A stretch of 64,000 bases of DNA from Umezawaea sp049997955 (GCA_049997955.1 JAEBDY010000001.1:558001-622000), one strand, 5' to 3'; counted from the stretch's first letter, positions 1-8,455 are shown. Notes: a model not told the origin generated them from the letters alone. Made by a program: numbers and translations.

Positions 1-5
1 CTTCC

Positions 6-701
6 TCAGCCGTGTTCGATGGACAGCAGGTGCTTGTCCTCGCCGCCGACGTGGATGGCCGCGTCGCGGTCGGCCTCGGACAGCGTCTTCTGGTTCGCCT
101 CGGGGATCAGGTAGGCCCACGGCTCCAGGTCGAGCCGCAGCAGGGCCTCGTCGACCTCGTCGCGCGACAGGTGGGGGAGCGCGCCGCGCAGCCGGGACAG
201 GTTCACCCACGCCCTCGGACGGGACGCGAGGGAGTCGTAGGCGGTGCGGATCTCCTCCTCCGGCGTGACGGCCGCGGGAGCGGGCTCGGACGCCTCGACC
301 GCCTCGACCACGGGGACCGCCGGGGCTGTCGCGGCCTTCGCCGTGCCGTCGGGCACGAAGTAGTCGGCCATCGTCAGCTTCGACCTGGTCAGGAACCTGT
401 CGATGGAGCGGGCGTAGCCGTACGCGAGGCGGTAGGCCTTCGGCGCGCCGGGCGGCGTTTCGGAGGCCAGTTCCTCACGGCAGCGGACCCAGCCCTGTTC
501 GGTGAGTTCGTGGACGAAGGCTCCGCGGAGTTCCTTCGACTTGCGGGCCTTGATGTAGCCCAGGCCCTCCAGTCGTTCGCGGGACTTCTTGTCGATCGTG
601 AAGCCGTACCGCTCCTTGATCTCCGTGTTCGAAGCTTCCTCCACGAACATCATGAGGGTCGCCAACGCGATTTTTTCCGAAAGGCCGAGTAGAACGTCCA
701 C
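6..701 (-). CDS. Hypothetical protein with winged-helix-like N-terminus
   Basis: A protein of about 231 residues with no enzymatic motif that I recognise. The first 90 residues (LSEKIALATLMMF, then a KERYGFTID segment and a GYIKARK turn) look like a small winged-helix fold, followed by an Ala/Pro-rich linker and a second helical part of about 80 residues. I chose the GTG at 701 because GGAG lies about nine bases upstream; the frame is open to an ATG at 746, which would add 15 residues unlike the rest. Related proteins occur in other actinomycetes from memory, without known function. It is monocistronic and reads away from the ArsR gene. Confidence 0.7.
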   Translation of the reverse strand: MDVLLGLSEKIALATLMMFVEEASNTEIKERYGFTIDKKSRERLEGLGYIKARKSKELRGAFVHELTEQGWVRCREELASETPPGAPKAYRLAYGYARSIDRFLTRSKLTMADYFVPDGTAKAATAPAVPVVEAVEASEPAPAAVTPEEEIRTAYDSLASRPRAWVNLSRLRGALPHLSRDEVDEALLRLDLEPWAYLIPEANQKTLSEADRDAAIHVGGEDKHLLSIEHG

Positions 702-911
702 CGCGCGCGATCTCCAATTGGGCAGGCAGGGAGCTGAACGCGCCAACCCTAGCCGCCCGTACCCCAGCAGTTCAGCGGTTCGCTCTTCTGGAGCAGCGGA
801 TGTCCAGAAAATGTCAACGAATGGTTAGCGAGGCCCGGCGGAATCGTTCGAAAGTGTCATTCTTTCGCGCGTTCGGCGGTATGCAGCGGTCAGGTTGAGG
901 CTATTCCACGT

Positions 912-935
912 CATTTCCGCATAATTGCGGAAATG
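912..935. terminator. Perfect hairpin after the ArsR gene
   Basis: CATTTCCGCA and TGCGGAAATG form a perfect 10-bp stem around a TAAT loop, five bases past the stop codon of the minus-strand ArsR gene. There is no U tract, as is usual for actinobacterial terminators. It is AT-richer than its surroundings, so an operator role cannot be excluded. Confidence 0.55.
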
Positions 936-940
936 GTTCG

Positions 941-1258
941 TCAGTGCTCCGCCGCCAGGATTCCGCCCAGCAGTCCGGGGTAGAGCGCGTCGAGGTCGTC
1001 GCGGCGCAGCGTGCTGATCCGGGACGTCCCCTCCGGGCGGACGTGGACCACCCCGGCTTGGCGGAGCGTGCGGATGTGGTGGGTGCGGGTCGACTTGCTG
1101 ACGTCGAGTTCGAGCGCGCCGCAGGCGATGCCGGTGTCCGAGGTGGCGAGGGCGCGCACGATCGTCAGGCGGACCGGGTCGGCGAGCGCGTGCAGGACGG
1201 CCTCGATCCGGATCTCGTGCCGGTCGGGGTGCTCCAGGGCGTTGTCCATGTCACCCAT
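941..1258 (-). CDS. ArsR-family transcriptional regulator
   Basis: A 105-residue winged-helix regulator. ALADPVRLTIVRALA near residue 27 is the typical ArsR helix 1-2 signature, followed by the recognition helix around SKSTRTHHIRTLRQAGVV and a basic wing (RPEGTSRIS). No cysteine cluster of the metal-sensing type is present; the only Cys lies in GIACGAL, so a non-metal ligand is possible. It is divergent from the MFS exporter at 1336 and probably represses it. Two in-frame ATGs exist, at 1258 and 1249; a 10-bp palindrome overlaps the first, which makes the second start plausible. Confidence 0.88.
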   Translation of the reverse strand: MGDMDNALEHPDRHEIRIEAVLHALADPVRLTIVRALATSDTGIACGALELDVSKSTRTHHIRTLRQAGVVHVRPEGTSRISTLRRDDLDALYPGLLGGILAAEH

Positions 1259-1285
1259 CGTACGATAGCCATCGTAGTTCGATGA
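1257..1285. promoter_or_regulatory. Probable ArsR operator in divergent promoter
   Basis: ATCGTACGAT at 1257-1266 is a perfect palindrome and is followed within five bases by ATCGTAG and TTCGATG, partial repeats of the same half site. The group lies in the 77-bp gap between the ArsR gene and the MFS gene, where a repressor acting on both would bind. The operator role is inferred from position and symmetry. Confidence 0.5.
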
Positions 1286-1335
1286 AAGTCGTAGTACGGT
1301 TCACGTCGAACCACTGAGCCGATGCTGGGAGCCCG

Positions 1336-2502
1336 ATGTCCGCCCGCACCTACCTGCTCGCCGCCGGAGCCTTCACCGTGGGCACCAGCGGCTACATCCT
1401 GTCCGGCCTGCTGCCCGCCGTGAGCCGCGAACTCGACGTGTCGCTGTCCACGGCGGGCCAGCTGCTCACCGTGTTCGCCCTGTCCTACGCCGTCGCCGCG
1501 CCCGTCCTCGCCGCCCTCACCGGCCGCTGGAACCGCCGCGAGCTCCTGGTCGTCGCGCTGGTCGTCTCCGCGCTCGGCAACGTCCTGTCCGCCCTCGCGC
1601 CGAACTACCCGCTGCTCATGGCGGCCCGCGTCGTCAGCGCGCTCGGCGCCGCCGCGTACACCCCGGCCGCCACGCTGGTCGCGACGGCGTTGACGACACC
1701 GGAGCACCGGGGCCGCGCGGTCGCCACGGTCTTCGGCGGCCTGACGTTCTCGCTGGTCATCGGCGTCCCGGCGGGCAGCCTGCTCGGCGGCTCGATCGGG
1801 TACCAGGGCGTCTTCGCGCTCGTCGGCGTCGCCTCGCTGATCGCCGCCGTGGTCGTCCGCCTCGGTGTCCCGCAGGTCGCCGCGCCGCCCGTGGTGAGCG
1901 TCCGCGAGCGCTTCGCCGTCGCCGCCGACCGCCGCGTCGTCCCCGTGCTGGCCATGACGGTCCTCGCCTGCCTCGCCGCGTTCAGCGTGTTCACCTACAT
2001 CTCGCCGCTGCTCGGCGCGACGGCAGGCGTGCACGGCACCGCGATCTCGCTGCTGCTGTTCGCCTACGGCGTCGGCGGCGCGATCGGCAACTCCCTCGGC
2101 GGCAGGCTCACCGACCGCTTCGGCAGCCAACGCCTGCTGCACGTCATCTTCACCGTGTTCACGGTGGTGCTCGTGACGCTGCCGCTGACCACCACGACCA
2201 CCGTCACCGCGGGCATCGCGCTGTTCGTCTGGGGCATGTTCACCTGGTCGGTCAACCCGCCCATCCAGAACTGGCTGATCGAACTGGCGCCCGCCAACAG
2301 CGGCCTGCTGCTGTCCCTCAACGCCTCCGCCATCTACCTGGGAGTCGGCCTGTCCGGGGTGTTCGGCGGTCTGGTCATCGACACCGTCGGCATCACGCTG
2401 CTGCCGCCGATCGCGGGCGTGCTGGCACTGGTCGCCTTCGGCCTCCTCGTGCACGCGCGCCGGATCACGCGCACGCCGGAGCCCGTGCTGCTAGCCGCCT
2501 GA
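1336..2502 (+). CDS. MFS transporter, DHA1 drug-exporter type
   Basis: A 388-residue polytopic protein with about 12 hydrophobic helices, the length usual for the Cmx/AraJ-like DHA1 exporters. The cytoplasmic loop motif GRLTDRFGSQRLL falls near residues 257-269, and the N-terminal half has the ANYPLLMAARVVSALG stretch typical of this group. GGGAG four bases before the ATG supports the start. Divergent pairing with an ArsR regulator suggests inducible efflux; the substrate cannot be read from the sequence. Its last 12 bases overlap the convergent kinase gene. Confidence 0.88.
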   Translation: MSARTYLLAAGAFTVGTSGYILSGLLPAVSRELDVSLSTAGQLLTVFALSYAVAAPVLAALTGRWNRRELLVVALVVSALGNVLSALAPNYPLLMAARVVSALGAAAYTPAATLVATALTTPEHRGRAVATVFGGLTFSLVIGVPAGSLLGGSIGYQGVFALVGVASLIAAVVVRLGVPQVAAPPVVSVRERFAVAADRRVVPVLAMTVLACLAAFSVFTYISPLLGATAGVHGTAISLLLFAYGVGGAIGNSLGGRLTDRFGSQRLLHVIFTVFTVVLVTLPLTTTTTVTAGIALFVWGMFTWSVNPPIQNWLIELAPANSGLLLSLNASAIYLGVGLSGVFGGLVIDTVGITLLPPIAGVLALVAFGLLVHARRITRTPEPVLLAA

Positions 2503-3906
2503 CCCGAAGGCGCTCGTGGTCAACTCGCCGCCCTCCTCCGGCGAACCCATGCAGAGGAAGTAGTTGCGGTCGCCCTCCTCGAAGCCGACGACGCCGAGCT
2601 GCCAGGTCGACGTGTCGACCGTCGGCCGGGTGTTGGCCGCCATCGCGGCCTTGGTGCAGACACCCGCGATCTCCGGGGCCGTCAGCAACTCGTCGTCGTC
2701 GACCTTGGGGATCCCGCCGGACAACCACCCGCCCGCGAAGGCCTCCCAGTAGTGGTCGTCGGAGCAACTGGCCGCCTTGCGGGCGGTGGTCGCCTGGCCG
2801 CTGATAGAGACGAACCCCCGGAAGCAGGTCGGTTCCGCCACGCAGTACCCCGTCGGGCACGTCTTCAGGTACGGCGGCGGCAGCTCGTCGTCCGCGGCCC
2901 GCTGCGCCGTTCCGGTGCTCGACGTTCCACTGGCGTTCGGCGTGGACCGTCCGCCACCGTCCGGGATCGCGAACCACACGCCGACGCCGATGGCGATGAC
3001 CCCGACGACCGCCGCGGCGACCACCGGCCACCGCTTCCTCGTGCCCGGCACCGTCTCCGGGGCTCGGCGCACCGGTGGTGGCGGGACGGGAGCGGGTGCC
3101 GCCACCTGAACCGCGCCGCGCAACTCGTCCCGCAGCCGCGCCGCCGTCGGCGTCCGCGCCGACACGTCCGGGTGCAGTGCCCGCACCAGGATCTGGTGGA
3201 ACTCGTCGGGCACACCGGGCACCTGGGGCACAGGGGTGCGCAGCACCTCGCCGAGGTGGTCGAACGACTCGATCGGCCACGGCACCGGCCGCGGCGGCTT
3301 GCCCGCCAGCAGGTCGTACAGGGTCGCGGCCAGCGCGTACACGTCGCCGGTGACGGTCGGGGCCGCCATCGCGAACGCCTCGGGCGGCGCGTAGCTGGGG
3401 CTCAGCGCGTCGCGCGTGACGGTGCTGCCACCCGCCGCGTCGAGCAGCGCGGCCAACCCGAAGTCGGCGAGCTTCGCCGTCCCGTACCGGTCGACGAGGA
3501 TGTTCGCGGGCTTGATGTCCCGGTGCAGCACGCCTTCCGCGTGCGCCGCGGCCAGCGCGTCCGCCAACTGCACCCCGAGGTGCCGGACCCGTTCGGCGGG
3601 CAGCGGCCCGTTCTCCTTCAGCACGTCGTGCAGCGACCCGCCCGTGCACAGCTCCATCACGATGTACGGCATGCCCTGCTCGGTGATGTTCGCGTCGTGC
3701 ACCGCGACCACGTTCGGGTGCCCGGACAGCCGCGCCGCCGCGTGGGCTTCGCGCAGGAACCGCCGCCGGTCGCGCTCGCTGCCCAGCACCCGGTTGTCGA
3801 TCTTCACCGCGACATCGCGCCCGAGTTGCACCTGGTGCGCGCGGTAGACGGTGGCGAACCCACCCGATCCGAGCGGTTGCAGGTTCACCAGTCCGGGAAT
3901 GCGCAC
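2491..3906 (-). CDS. Membrane Ser/Thr protein kinase with extracellular Cys-rich domain
   Basis: 471 residues. The kinase domain (1-265) has the glycine loop GSGGFATV (13-20), Lys35, Glu53, HRD at 128-130 and DFG at 148-150, so it should be active. A Pro-rich linker leads to one membrane helix (about 293-314) and an extracellular domain of about 155 residues with six cysteines, resembling septum-formation-type domains found on other actinobacterial kinases. The GTG start has no Shine-Dalgarno site but a TAAGGT hexamer ends six bases upstream, so the transcript is probably leaderless. The ligand is unknown. Confidence 0.88.
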   Translation of the reverse strand: MRIPGLVNLQPLGSGGFATVYRAHQVQLGRDVAVKIDNRVLGSERDRRRFLREAHAAARLSGHPNVVAVHDANITEQGMPYIVMELCTGGSLHDVLKENGPLPAERVRHLGVQLADALAAAHAEGVLHRDIKPANILVDRYGTAKLADFGLAALLDAAGGSTVTRDALSPSYAPPEAFAMAAPTVTGDVYALAATLYDLLAGKPPRPVPWPIESFDHLGEVLRTPVPQVPGVPDEFHQILVRALHPDVSARTPTAARLRDELRGAVQVAAPAPVPPPPVRRAPETVPGTRKRWPVVAAAVVGVIAIGVGVWFAIPDGGGRSTPNASGTSSTGTAQRAADDELPPPYLKTCPTGYCVAEPTCFRGFVSISGQATTARKAASCSDDHYWEAFAGGWLSGGIPKVDDDELLTAPEIAGVCTKAAMAANTRPTVDTSTWQLGVVGFEEGDRNYFLCMGSPEEGGELTTSAFGSGG

Positions 3907-4086
3907 GCGCAGACCTTACGTCTTCTCCGCCGCCGCCTTGGCCGCGTTGTGCTGGTCGCGGGGAGACGCGCTGGAGTTGCTGGTCGAACCGACCTGCCGG
4001 AACCGTTGCCGCCCAACGGGTTCACCGTGCGGTCCAGTGCCGAGGCGGACGTCCCGGGGTGGACGGTGACCGGCGTCAGGTGACCG

Positions 4087-4416
4087 TCACAGTTCCACGA
4101 TGCTCCACGACTCGAAGTCGCCCTCCGGTCTGGCCGCGAGGGACCAGCCGTCCTCGAACTCCAGCGTCAGCGACTCGTCCTCGGTCACGTCGACCGACGT
4201 CACGGTCTTCATGAACAGCCCGAGCACCGGTGTCAGGGTGCCGGGTTCGCCCGGTTTGATCTCGTGCGACTCGCCAACCCCGCTGCACAGCTCGAACGGG
4301 ACCTCCACGACGAGTTCGGCGCTGAGCCGCGGGTGCGCGACCAGCGTGAGGCGGACCTGGTGGTCGAACGACGTCCGCCAGACCTGCGTGCCGACCAACT
4401 CGTGATGCGACTGCAT
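4087..4416 (-). CDS. Small hypothetical protein, DUF6188-like
   Basis: A 109-residue soluble acidic protein without recognised motifs. Alternating hydrophobic stretches (QVRLTLVAHPRL, AELVVEVPFELC, SLTLEFEDGWSLAARP) and the final W suggest a small beta barrel; similar short proteins are common in actinomycetes near immunity-type genes. It lies between the kinase and another small protein of comparable composition in the same direction. The family name is a guess from the overall pattern. Confidence 0.6.
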   Translation of the reverse strand: MQSHHELVGTQVWRTSFDHQVRLTLVAHPRLSAELVVEVPFELCSGVGESHEIKPGEPGTLTPVLGLFMKTVTSVDVTEDESLTLEFEDGWSLAARPEGDFESWSIVEL

Positions 4417-4494
4417 TGGTGTAACGCTCCGAACTGACTAGTGGTCTCGCGGGCAATGTAAGGCCGTGGCGTCCGCGATACGAGGCCGAGACGG

Positions 4495-4914
4495 TTACAG
4501 CTCGTCGTCCAGCCACGACAGGTAGGGCCGGTCGCCGGTCGGTGTTTCCCGGTTGGAGAGCCCGTAGCTCTCGCCGCGGAACACCGCGAAGGGCAGTGCC
4601 ATCCGCAGCGCGAGCACCTCCATGCCGGGGTAGAGCGGCCTGGTCTCCTCGACGATCGAGTACTCGGCGTCGACCGGGTCGGGCAGTTCGAGTTCCACGA
4701 TCGTCTCGAACTCGCCGCGGGCCGCGCGGTTCGGCACGACCCGGACGGCGCCGGGGCCGGTGGGCGTCCAGTCGAACACGGTGAACTCGCTGATCCCCGG
4801 CCGTGCCCACTCGCACCAGCCGGTGCCGTCGGCGCGGAACACGAGCTCCTCGTCCTCCATCGCGCTGTGGTAGCCGTGGTCAAAGCTCCATCGGCCCACC
4901 AGGTCGGCGCTCAT
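4495..4914 (-). CDS. Small hypothetical beta-rich protein
   Basis: A protein of 139 residues counted from the ATG at 4914 (MSADLVGRWSFDHG); the frame is open further upstream, but those 18 residues look non-coding. The GRWSF opening, a run of short strands and ELVFRADGTGWCEW resemble lipocalin-like or DUF-type calycin folds found in many actinomycetes. No catalytic motif is visible. It is 78 bp upstream of the 4087-4416 gene on the same strand and could be co-transcribed with it. Confidence 0.6.
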   Translation of the reverse strand: MSADLVGRWSFDHGYHSAMEDEELVFRADGTGWCEWARPGISEFTVFDWTPTGPGAVRVVPNRAARGEFETIVELELPDPVDAEYSIVEETRPLYPGMEVLALRMALPFAVFRGESYGLSNRETPTGDRPYLSWLDDEL

Positions 4915-5120
4915 GTGGGCCAAACTACAGAGTCGGCCGATCTGCCCGCCGACTCCGGGGTCGATCATCGCCGGGTACTCAGCACCTGTTCAGAGGCCTG
5001 TGAACAGCGATCGAATCAAGCCGGGCGAACGTTACGTGTTCTTCCCCACGGTTACGTCCTGTACAAGTTCAAAAGCTCAAGGCCCCGGAATGGGTGATTG
5101 AAGCGCCGGAGTAGGTGAGA

Positions 5121-5816
5121 ATGGTCCGCGTGAGCGCACCACGTCAGGTCGAGGAGCTCGTCGACGTCGACCGTCCCGCATGGCCCTGGGTGCAGGGACT
5201 GATCGGTAAGTCCGAGCTGTCGGTGGAAGTCCTGCCGGTCGGCCCGGAGTCCGCGCGGCGCACGCTGCACAGGCTCCAGGTGACCGCGGGTTCCGCGCTC
5301 GGTGCGATCGCCCTGCACACCGGTGGCCTCGTCATCGACAACTGGGTCCGCCTGCTCGGCGGCGGCGGAGCACTGCCCGCCCTCGGCGAGTACGAGGAGG
5401 TGGGCAAGATGACGGTCGGCTACGACCTGCTCGGCGGCCGGTTCGCGCTCAACGGCACCGCGCTGGACGGTCCGCCGGGCGGCCTCTGGTACTGGGCCCC
5501 GGACACGCTGGAGTGGGAGAGCATCGACTCGACCTACAGCGGGATGCTGGAGTGGTTCCTCGGCGGCGCGCTGACCAAGTTCTACGCCGACTGCTACTGG
5601 CCGGACTGGCGTTCCGAGGCGGCGCGCGCGGCACCGTGGGAGGGCATCACGCTCTTCCCGCCGCCGTTCACCAAGGAGGGCACCAAGGCCGACCAGGTGC
5701 GCCGCAAGATCGTGGACATGAGCCTGCTGCTCGACCTGTACGTGGACACCGCGCGCCAGCTCGCGGGCAAGGGGCCGGACGACCTCGTCGCTCAGGCGCC
5801 CGCCGCGCGGGCCTGA
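5121..5816 (+). CDS. DUF2625 family protein
   Basis: 231 residues from the ATG at 5121, which has AGG five bases and GGAG nine bases upstream; a GTG at 5115 is in frame as an alternative. The sequence around PGGLWYWAPDTLEWESID and the block ADCYWPDWRSE are characteristic of the DUF2625 family. The function is unknown; family members are soluble and occur singly. The 3' end overlaps the convergent DnaJ-NERD gene by 25 bp. Confidence 0.75.
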   Translation: MVRVSAPRQVEELVDVDRPAWPWVQGLIGKSELSVEVLPVGPESARRTLHRLQVTAGSALGAIALHTGGLVIDNWVRLLGGGGALPALGEYEEVGKMTVGYDLLGGRFALNGTALDGPPGGLWYWAPDTLEWESIDSTYSGMLEWFLGGALTKFYADCYWPDWRSEAARAAPWEGITLFPPPFTKEGTKADQVRRKIVDMSLLLDLYVDTARQLAGKGPDDLVAQAPAARA

Positions 5817-6907
5817 GCCACCACCTGGTTCAGCAGCACCCGAAGCGCCTCGCGGTCCACCGTGGCGGGGTCTTCGGCGAACCACTCGCCGAAGTCCTCC
5901 ACGAACTGGTCGGGCGTCATCGGCACGACCAACTGGTTCTCGTCCTCGTCCGTTGTGATCCCACCCTCGCGGCTCGGGTAGATCAGCAGCGCGGCGCGCA
6001 CCTCCAGGTCGGGGAGCGCCCGCCGGTAGGCGGCCAGGCCCTCGGGCAGCATCGTGCCGCCGCCGCGGAACACGTGGCCGTTGCGCCACAGCGTGCCGTC
6101 GTCGTCCGCGCCGTAGTGGCCGGGCAACCACGACTTCGACTCGATCAGCACCAGCCGCCGCCCGCACAGCACGGCGTGGTCGATGTCGGCGAACACCGAG
6201 CCGGGCCAGGACAGCCCGTGGAAGATCCGGGCCCCCGGCAGCCGGGTCAGGTACTCGCCGAGCACGTCCGCGCTGTACCGCTCGCAGATCCGCTCCTCCG
6301 GTTGGCCGTGGACGATGCCGGTGTCGAACCGCCCGGCGAACACCCGGTCCGCCCGCATCGTCCGGAGGTACCTGCGGACGAGCTTGAACGCCGCCAGGGC
6401 CGCGGCGGCGACCAGCGGCAGCCACACCGCGAGCAGCACCAGCGAGAACCCGAACACCGCCACCGCCAGGAACAGCAGCAGCCACCCGCCGATCGCCGCC
6501 AGCGCGGGCGCGTGACCTGGCCCGCTCGTCGGCACGTACCGCACGCGCTGCGTCAGGTCGACCAGGTGCCACCACGGGATGTCACCGAGGTCGACCCGCG
6601 GCCGGGGCGGCACGAAGTTCGGGTCGTCGCCGAACACCCGCAGCTTCGTGGACCGCCGGTTCCGCGCCGCGGTTCTGGTCGCGACCGTGCTCGTCGTCCC
6701 GACGCGGTCGTAGTGGAACCGCCGCACCGGGTCCTGGAGCGTCTCGTACGCCTCCTGGAGCGTCCGGAACCCGTCCCCGCTGCCACCCGCGTCGGGGTGG
6801 GCGACCTTGGCGAGGGCCCGGTAGGCGGACTTGATCTCCCTGGTGGACGCGCTACGCCCGACGCCCAGCACCTCGTAGTAGTCGACCGCGCGCACGAAAC
6901 CGCCCAT
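5792..6907 (-). CDS. J-domain / membrane / NERD nuclease-like fusion protein
   Basis: 371 residues from the ATG at 6907. Residues 8-70 form a J domain with the HPD tripeptide at 37-39, so it can stimulate an Hsp70. Residues 135-176 contain two hydrophobic helices. Residues 205-335 match the nuclease-related NERD domain, with the acidic pair D241/D243 followed by E256-S-K258, the arrangement of PD-(D/E)XK-type nucleases. The frame is open to 6946. A TAGGGT hexamer 20 bases before the start may be the -10 site. The partner and substrate are unknown; see findings. Confidence 0.8.
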   Translation of the reverse strand: MGGFVRAVDYYEVLGVGRSASTREIKSAYRALAKVAHPDAGGSGDGFRTLQEAYETLQDPVRRFHYDRVGTTSTVATRTAARNRRSTKLRVFGDDPNFVPPRPRVDLGDIPWWHLVDLTQRVRYVPTSGPGHAPALAAIGGWLLLFLAVAVFGFSLVLLAVWLPLVAAAALAAFKLVRRYLRTMRADRVFAGRFDTGIVHGQPEERICERYSADVLGEYLTRLPGARIFHGLSWPGSVFADIDHAVLCGRRLVLIESKSWLPGHYGADDDGTLWRNGHVFRGGGTMLPEGLAAYRRALPDLEVRAALLIYPSREGGITTDEDENQLVVPMTPDQFVEDFGEWFAEDPATVDREALRVLLNQVVAQARAAGA

Positions 6908-7064
6908 CATCAGTGACCCCGCGGACCAGACCCTATTGTGTGCCACCGAACCAGCCGAACGGCCCCGGCCCCGAGTTGATCACCCGACCGGCTGACGGCC
7001 GCCCCGTTGCTCCGATGGGCTTGATCTGGTCACCTCCGCAACGCCGAACCACTAGGCTGGTGAC

Positions 7065-7138
7065 GAGTCCGGTAGCGCAGTGGGTGTCGCGCTCCACAGC
7101 TCGTGGGGAGGACGCCGGTTCGAATCCGGCCCGGCTCG
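7065..7138 (+). tRNA. tRNA-like element 1, anticodon not assignable
   Basis: The T arm is perfect (GCCGG, loop TTCGAAT, CCGGC) and the D arm is GCGC/GCGC around a 10-base loop. The acceptor stem pairs over seven base pairs if T7068 is bulged, or with one C-C mismatch if it is not. The anticodon arm does not give a standard 5-bp stem with U33; the best 7-base loop would put GCT in the anticodon with A33. No CCA is encoded. It may be a degenerate or specialised tRNA. Confidence 0.5.
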
Positions 7139-7143
7139 TACGG

Positions 7144-7218
7144 GGACCTGTAGCGCAGTGGTTGTCGCGCCCTCTCACTTCGAGCGGGAGCACGCCGGTT
7201 CGAGTCCGGCCTGGTCCG
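7144..7218 (+). tRNA. tRNA-like element 2, possibly Arg(TCG)-like
   Basis: It follows element 1 after five bases and shares its D arm and T stem. The acceptor stem has seven pairs with one T-T mismatch at the same level as the defect in element 1. The anticodon arm can be folded with U33, anticodon TCG and A37, but the closing pair is A-C and two bases separate it from the D stem; another fold gives a 7-base loop with TTC and C33. No CCA is encoded. A strong hairpin seven bases downstream suggests that the pair is a transcription unit. Confidence 0.5.
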
Positions 7219-7224
7219 TACCTT

Positions 7225-7243
7225 GTGGGGGCGAAGCCCCCAC
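7225..7243 (+). terminator. Terminator-like hairpin after the tRNA-like pair
   Basis: GTGGGGGC and GCCCCCAC form a perfect 8-bp GC-rich stem with a GAA loop, directly after the second tRNA-like element. There is no U tract. Confidence 0.6.
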
Positions 7244-7401
7244 GCCCCACCCGGCGGGCCGCGCCCCCGGACCCCCATCGGTGGGCTGCGCCCACGCCTG
7301 CCTTGCTCCGCACAGGCAGGCCTTGCCCGCGTCACCTCGCGCCTCGCCGTGCTGATGACTCGGCGTTGCTCGTTCCGGCGCAGGTGCCGCGCATTCGCAG
7401 G

Positions 7402-7560
7402 TCAGTCCGAAGCGTTGTCGTGCCCGACATGCGACTGGAAGAACGCGATGGCGGCACCGCACGCGGTCAAGCCGCCGAGAACCGCTGCCGCGACGTTGGC
7501 GGCCGCCAGGTACGTCAGCACTCCTGCCACCGCACCACCTGCGGCGCCGAGCAAGAGCAC
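7402..7560 (-). CDS. Possible small membrane protein (52 aa)
   Basis: From a GTG at 7560 with an AGGG site upstream, the frame encodes 52 residues with two hydrophobic helices (LLLGAAGGAVAGVLTYLA and VAAAVLGGLTACGAAIAFF) and a polar tail ending NASD. Codon third positions are GC-rich as in neighbouring genes. The frame continues open upstream, where the composition becomes less protein-like. No family is recognised. Confidence 0.4.
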   Translation of the reverse strand: MLLLGAAGGAVAGVLTYLAAANVAAAVLGGLTACGAAIAFFQSHVGHDNASD

Positions 7561-7917
7561 CAGGGCCCTCCACGATCCCCCTTCGTGATCGACCAGGCGG
7601 TCATCTCCACCAGCCGTGCTGTTCCCGCCGGGGCAACTCGGCCTGCACACCCGAGTGAGGATCAGGACGAGGTGTCGGATGATCAATCGGCGGACCTGCC
7701 GCATGACGTCGAGATCGATCCGAGGAGCCGTCTCATCCGCGATCGCCGCGTGAGGTTCACGCCGCCGCACGACGACTGGCGTTGTAGGGCATCTGGTCGA
7801 GATCGCGTGGAGTGCGTCGCGCGGCAGCGTTGGACAGGGGTTGCCGCACTGCCGACCGTGGCCGGGTCCGCCCCGAGTGGAAACCGGCGGACCCCTGCGC
7901 GTTCCTACACTCGGCGC
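7561..7917. other. Gene-free stretch before the GNAT gene
   Basis: I see no convincing coding frame, repeat or RNA in these 357 bp. The only functional signal is a TACACT hexamer at 7906-7911, six bases before the ATG of the acetyltransferase gene, which fits a -10 element of a leaderless transcript. Confidence 0.5.
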
Positions 7918-8451
7918 ATGCCGACCGACCGCGAATCCGCGACGCTCCGACCCGCGACCGACGCCGACGCGACGGCCGTCGCCGACATCTGGTTTTGCGG
8001 CTGGTGCGACGGTCACCTGGGCAACGTGCCCGACGCGCTGCTCGCGCTGCGGACCGAGGAGTCGTTCGGGGTGCGGGCGCGGCAGTTGGTGGGGGCCACG
8101 ACGGTCGCGGTGGTCGGTGGTGAGCTCGTCGGGTTCGTGATGGTGGTCGGTGACGAGGTCGAGCAGGTCTACGTGTCCGCCCGGCATCGGGGTGCCGGGG
8201 TGGCCGGGGTGCTGCTCGCCGAGGCCGAGCGGGTGGTGGCGGGGAGCGGTCACGCGAGGGCGTGGCTGGCCGTGGTGCCGGGCAACGCGCGGGCCCGGCG
8301 GTTCTACGAGCGGTCCGGGTGGGGTGACGCGGGGGCGTTCGAGCGCCACGTGCCCAGCGACCGCGGGCCGGTCGTGGTGCCCGTCCACCGGTACGTGAAG
8401 CAGGTGCGTGAACTTCCGCCGTCGAGTGGGCGAACCTCTACGGGCCATTGA
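7918..8451 (+). CDS. GNAT family N-acetyltransferase
   Basis: 177 residues. The acetyl-CoA binding motif A is clear: VYVSARHRGAGVAGVLL with the R-x-x-G-x-G/A loop, followed by RAWLAVVPGNARARRFYERSGW, the typical motif B containing the N-ARRFYE segment. Acts as a cytosolic acyltransferase on an unknown amine. The start ATG has no ribosome binding site; TACACT ends six bases upstream, so it is probably leaderless. The frame is open far upstream, but that part is not protein-like. Confidence 0.85.
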   Translation: MPTDRESATLRPATDADATAVADIWFCGWCDGHLGNVPDALLALRTEESFGVRARQLVGATTVAVVGGELVGFVMVVGDEVEQVYVSARHRGAGVAGVLLAEAERVVAGSGHARAWLAVVPGNARARRFYERSGWGDAGAFERHVPSDRGPVVVPVHRYVKQVRELPPSSGRTSTGH

Positions 8452-8455
8452 CCTC

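Noticed and set aside
1165..2454. Long minus-strand open frame of 429 codons opposite the MFS gene
   Set aside because: Its composition (Arg, Asp, Gln, Gly and His runs) is what antisense of a GC-rich membrane protein gives; the same holds for other long frames opposite icd, sdhA, the BMP operon and the TPR gene.
3907..4086. Possible remnant of a gene between the kinase and the 4087 gene
   Set aside because: A plus-strand frame ends at 4083, but it has no start within the gap, no motif, and the upstream part is antisense to the kinase.
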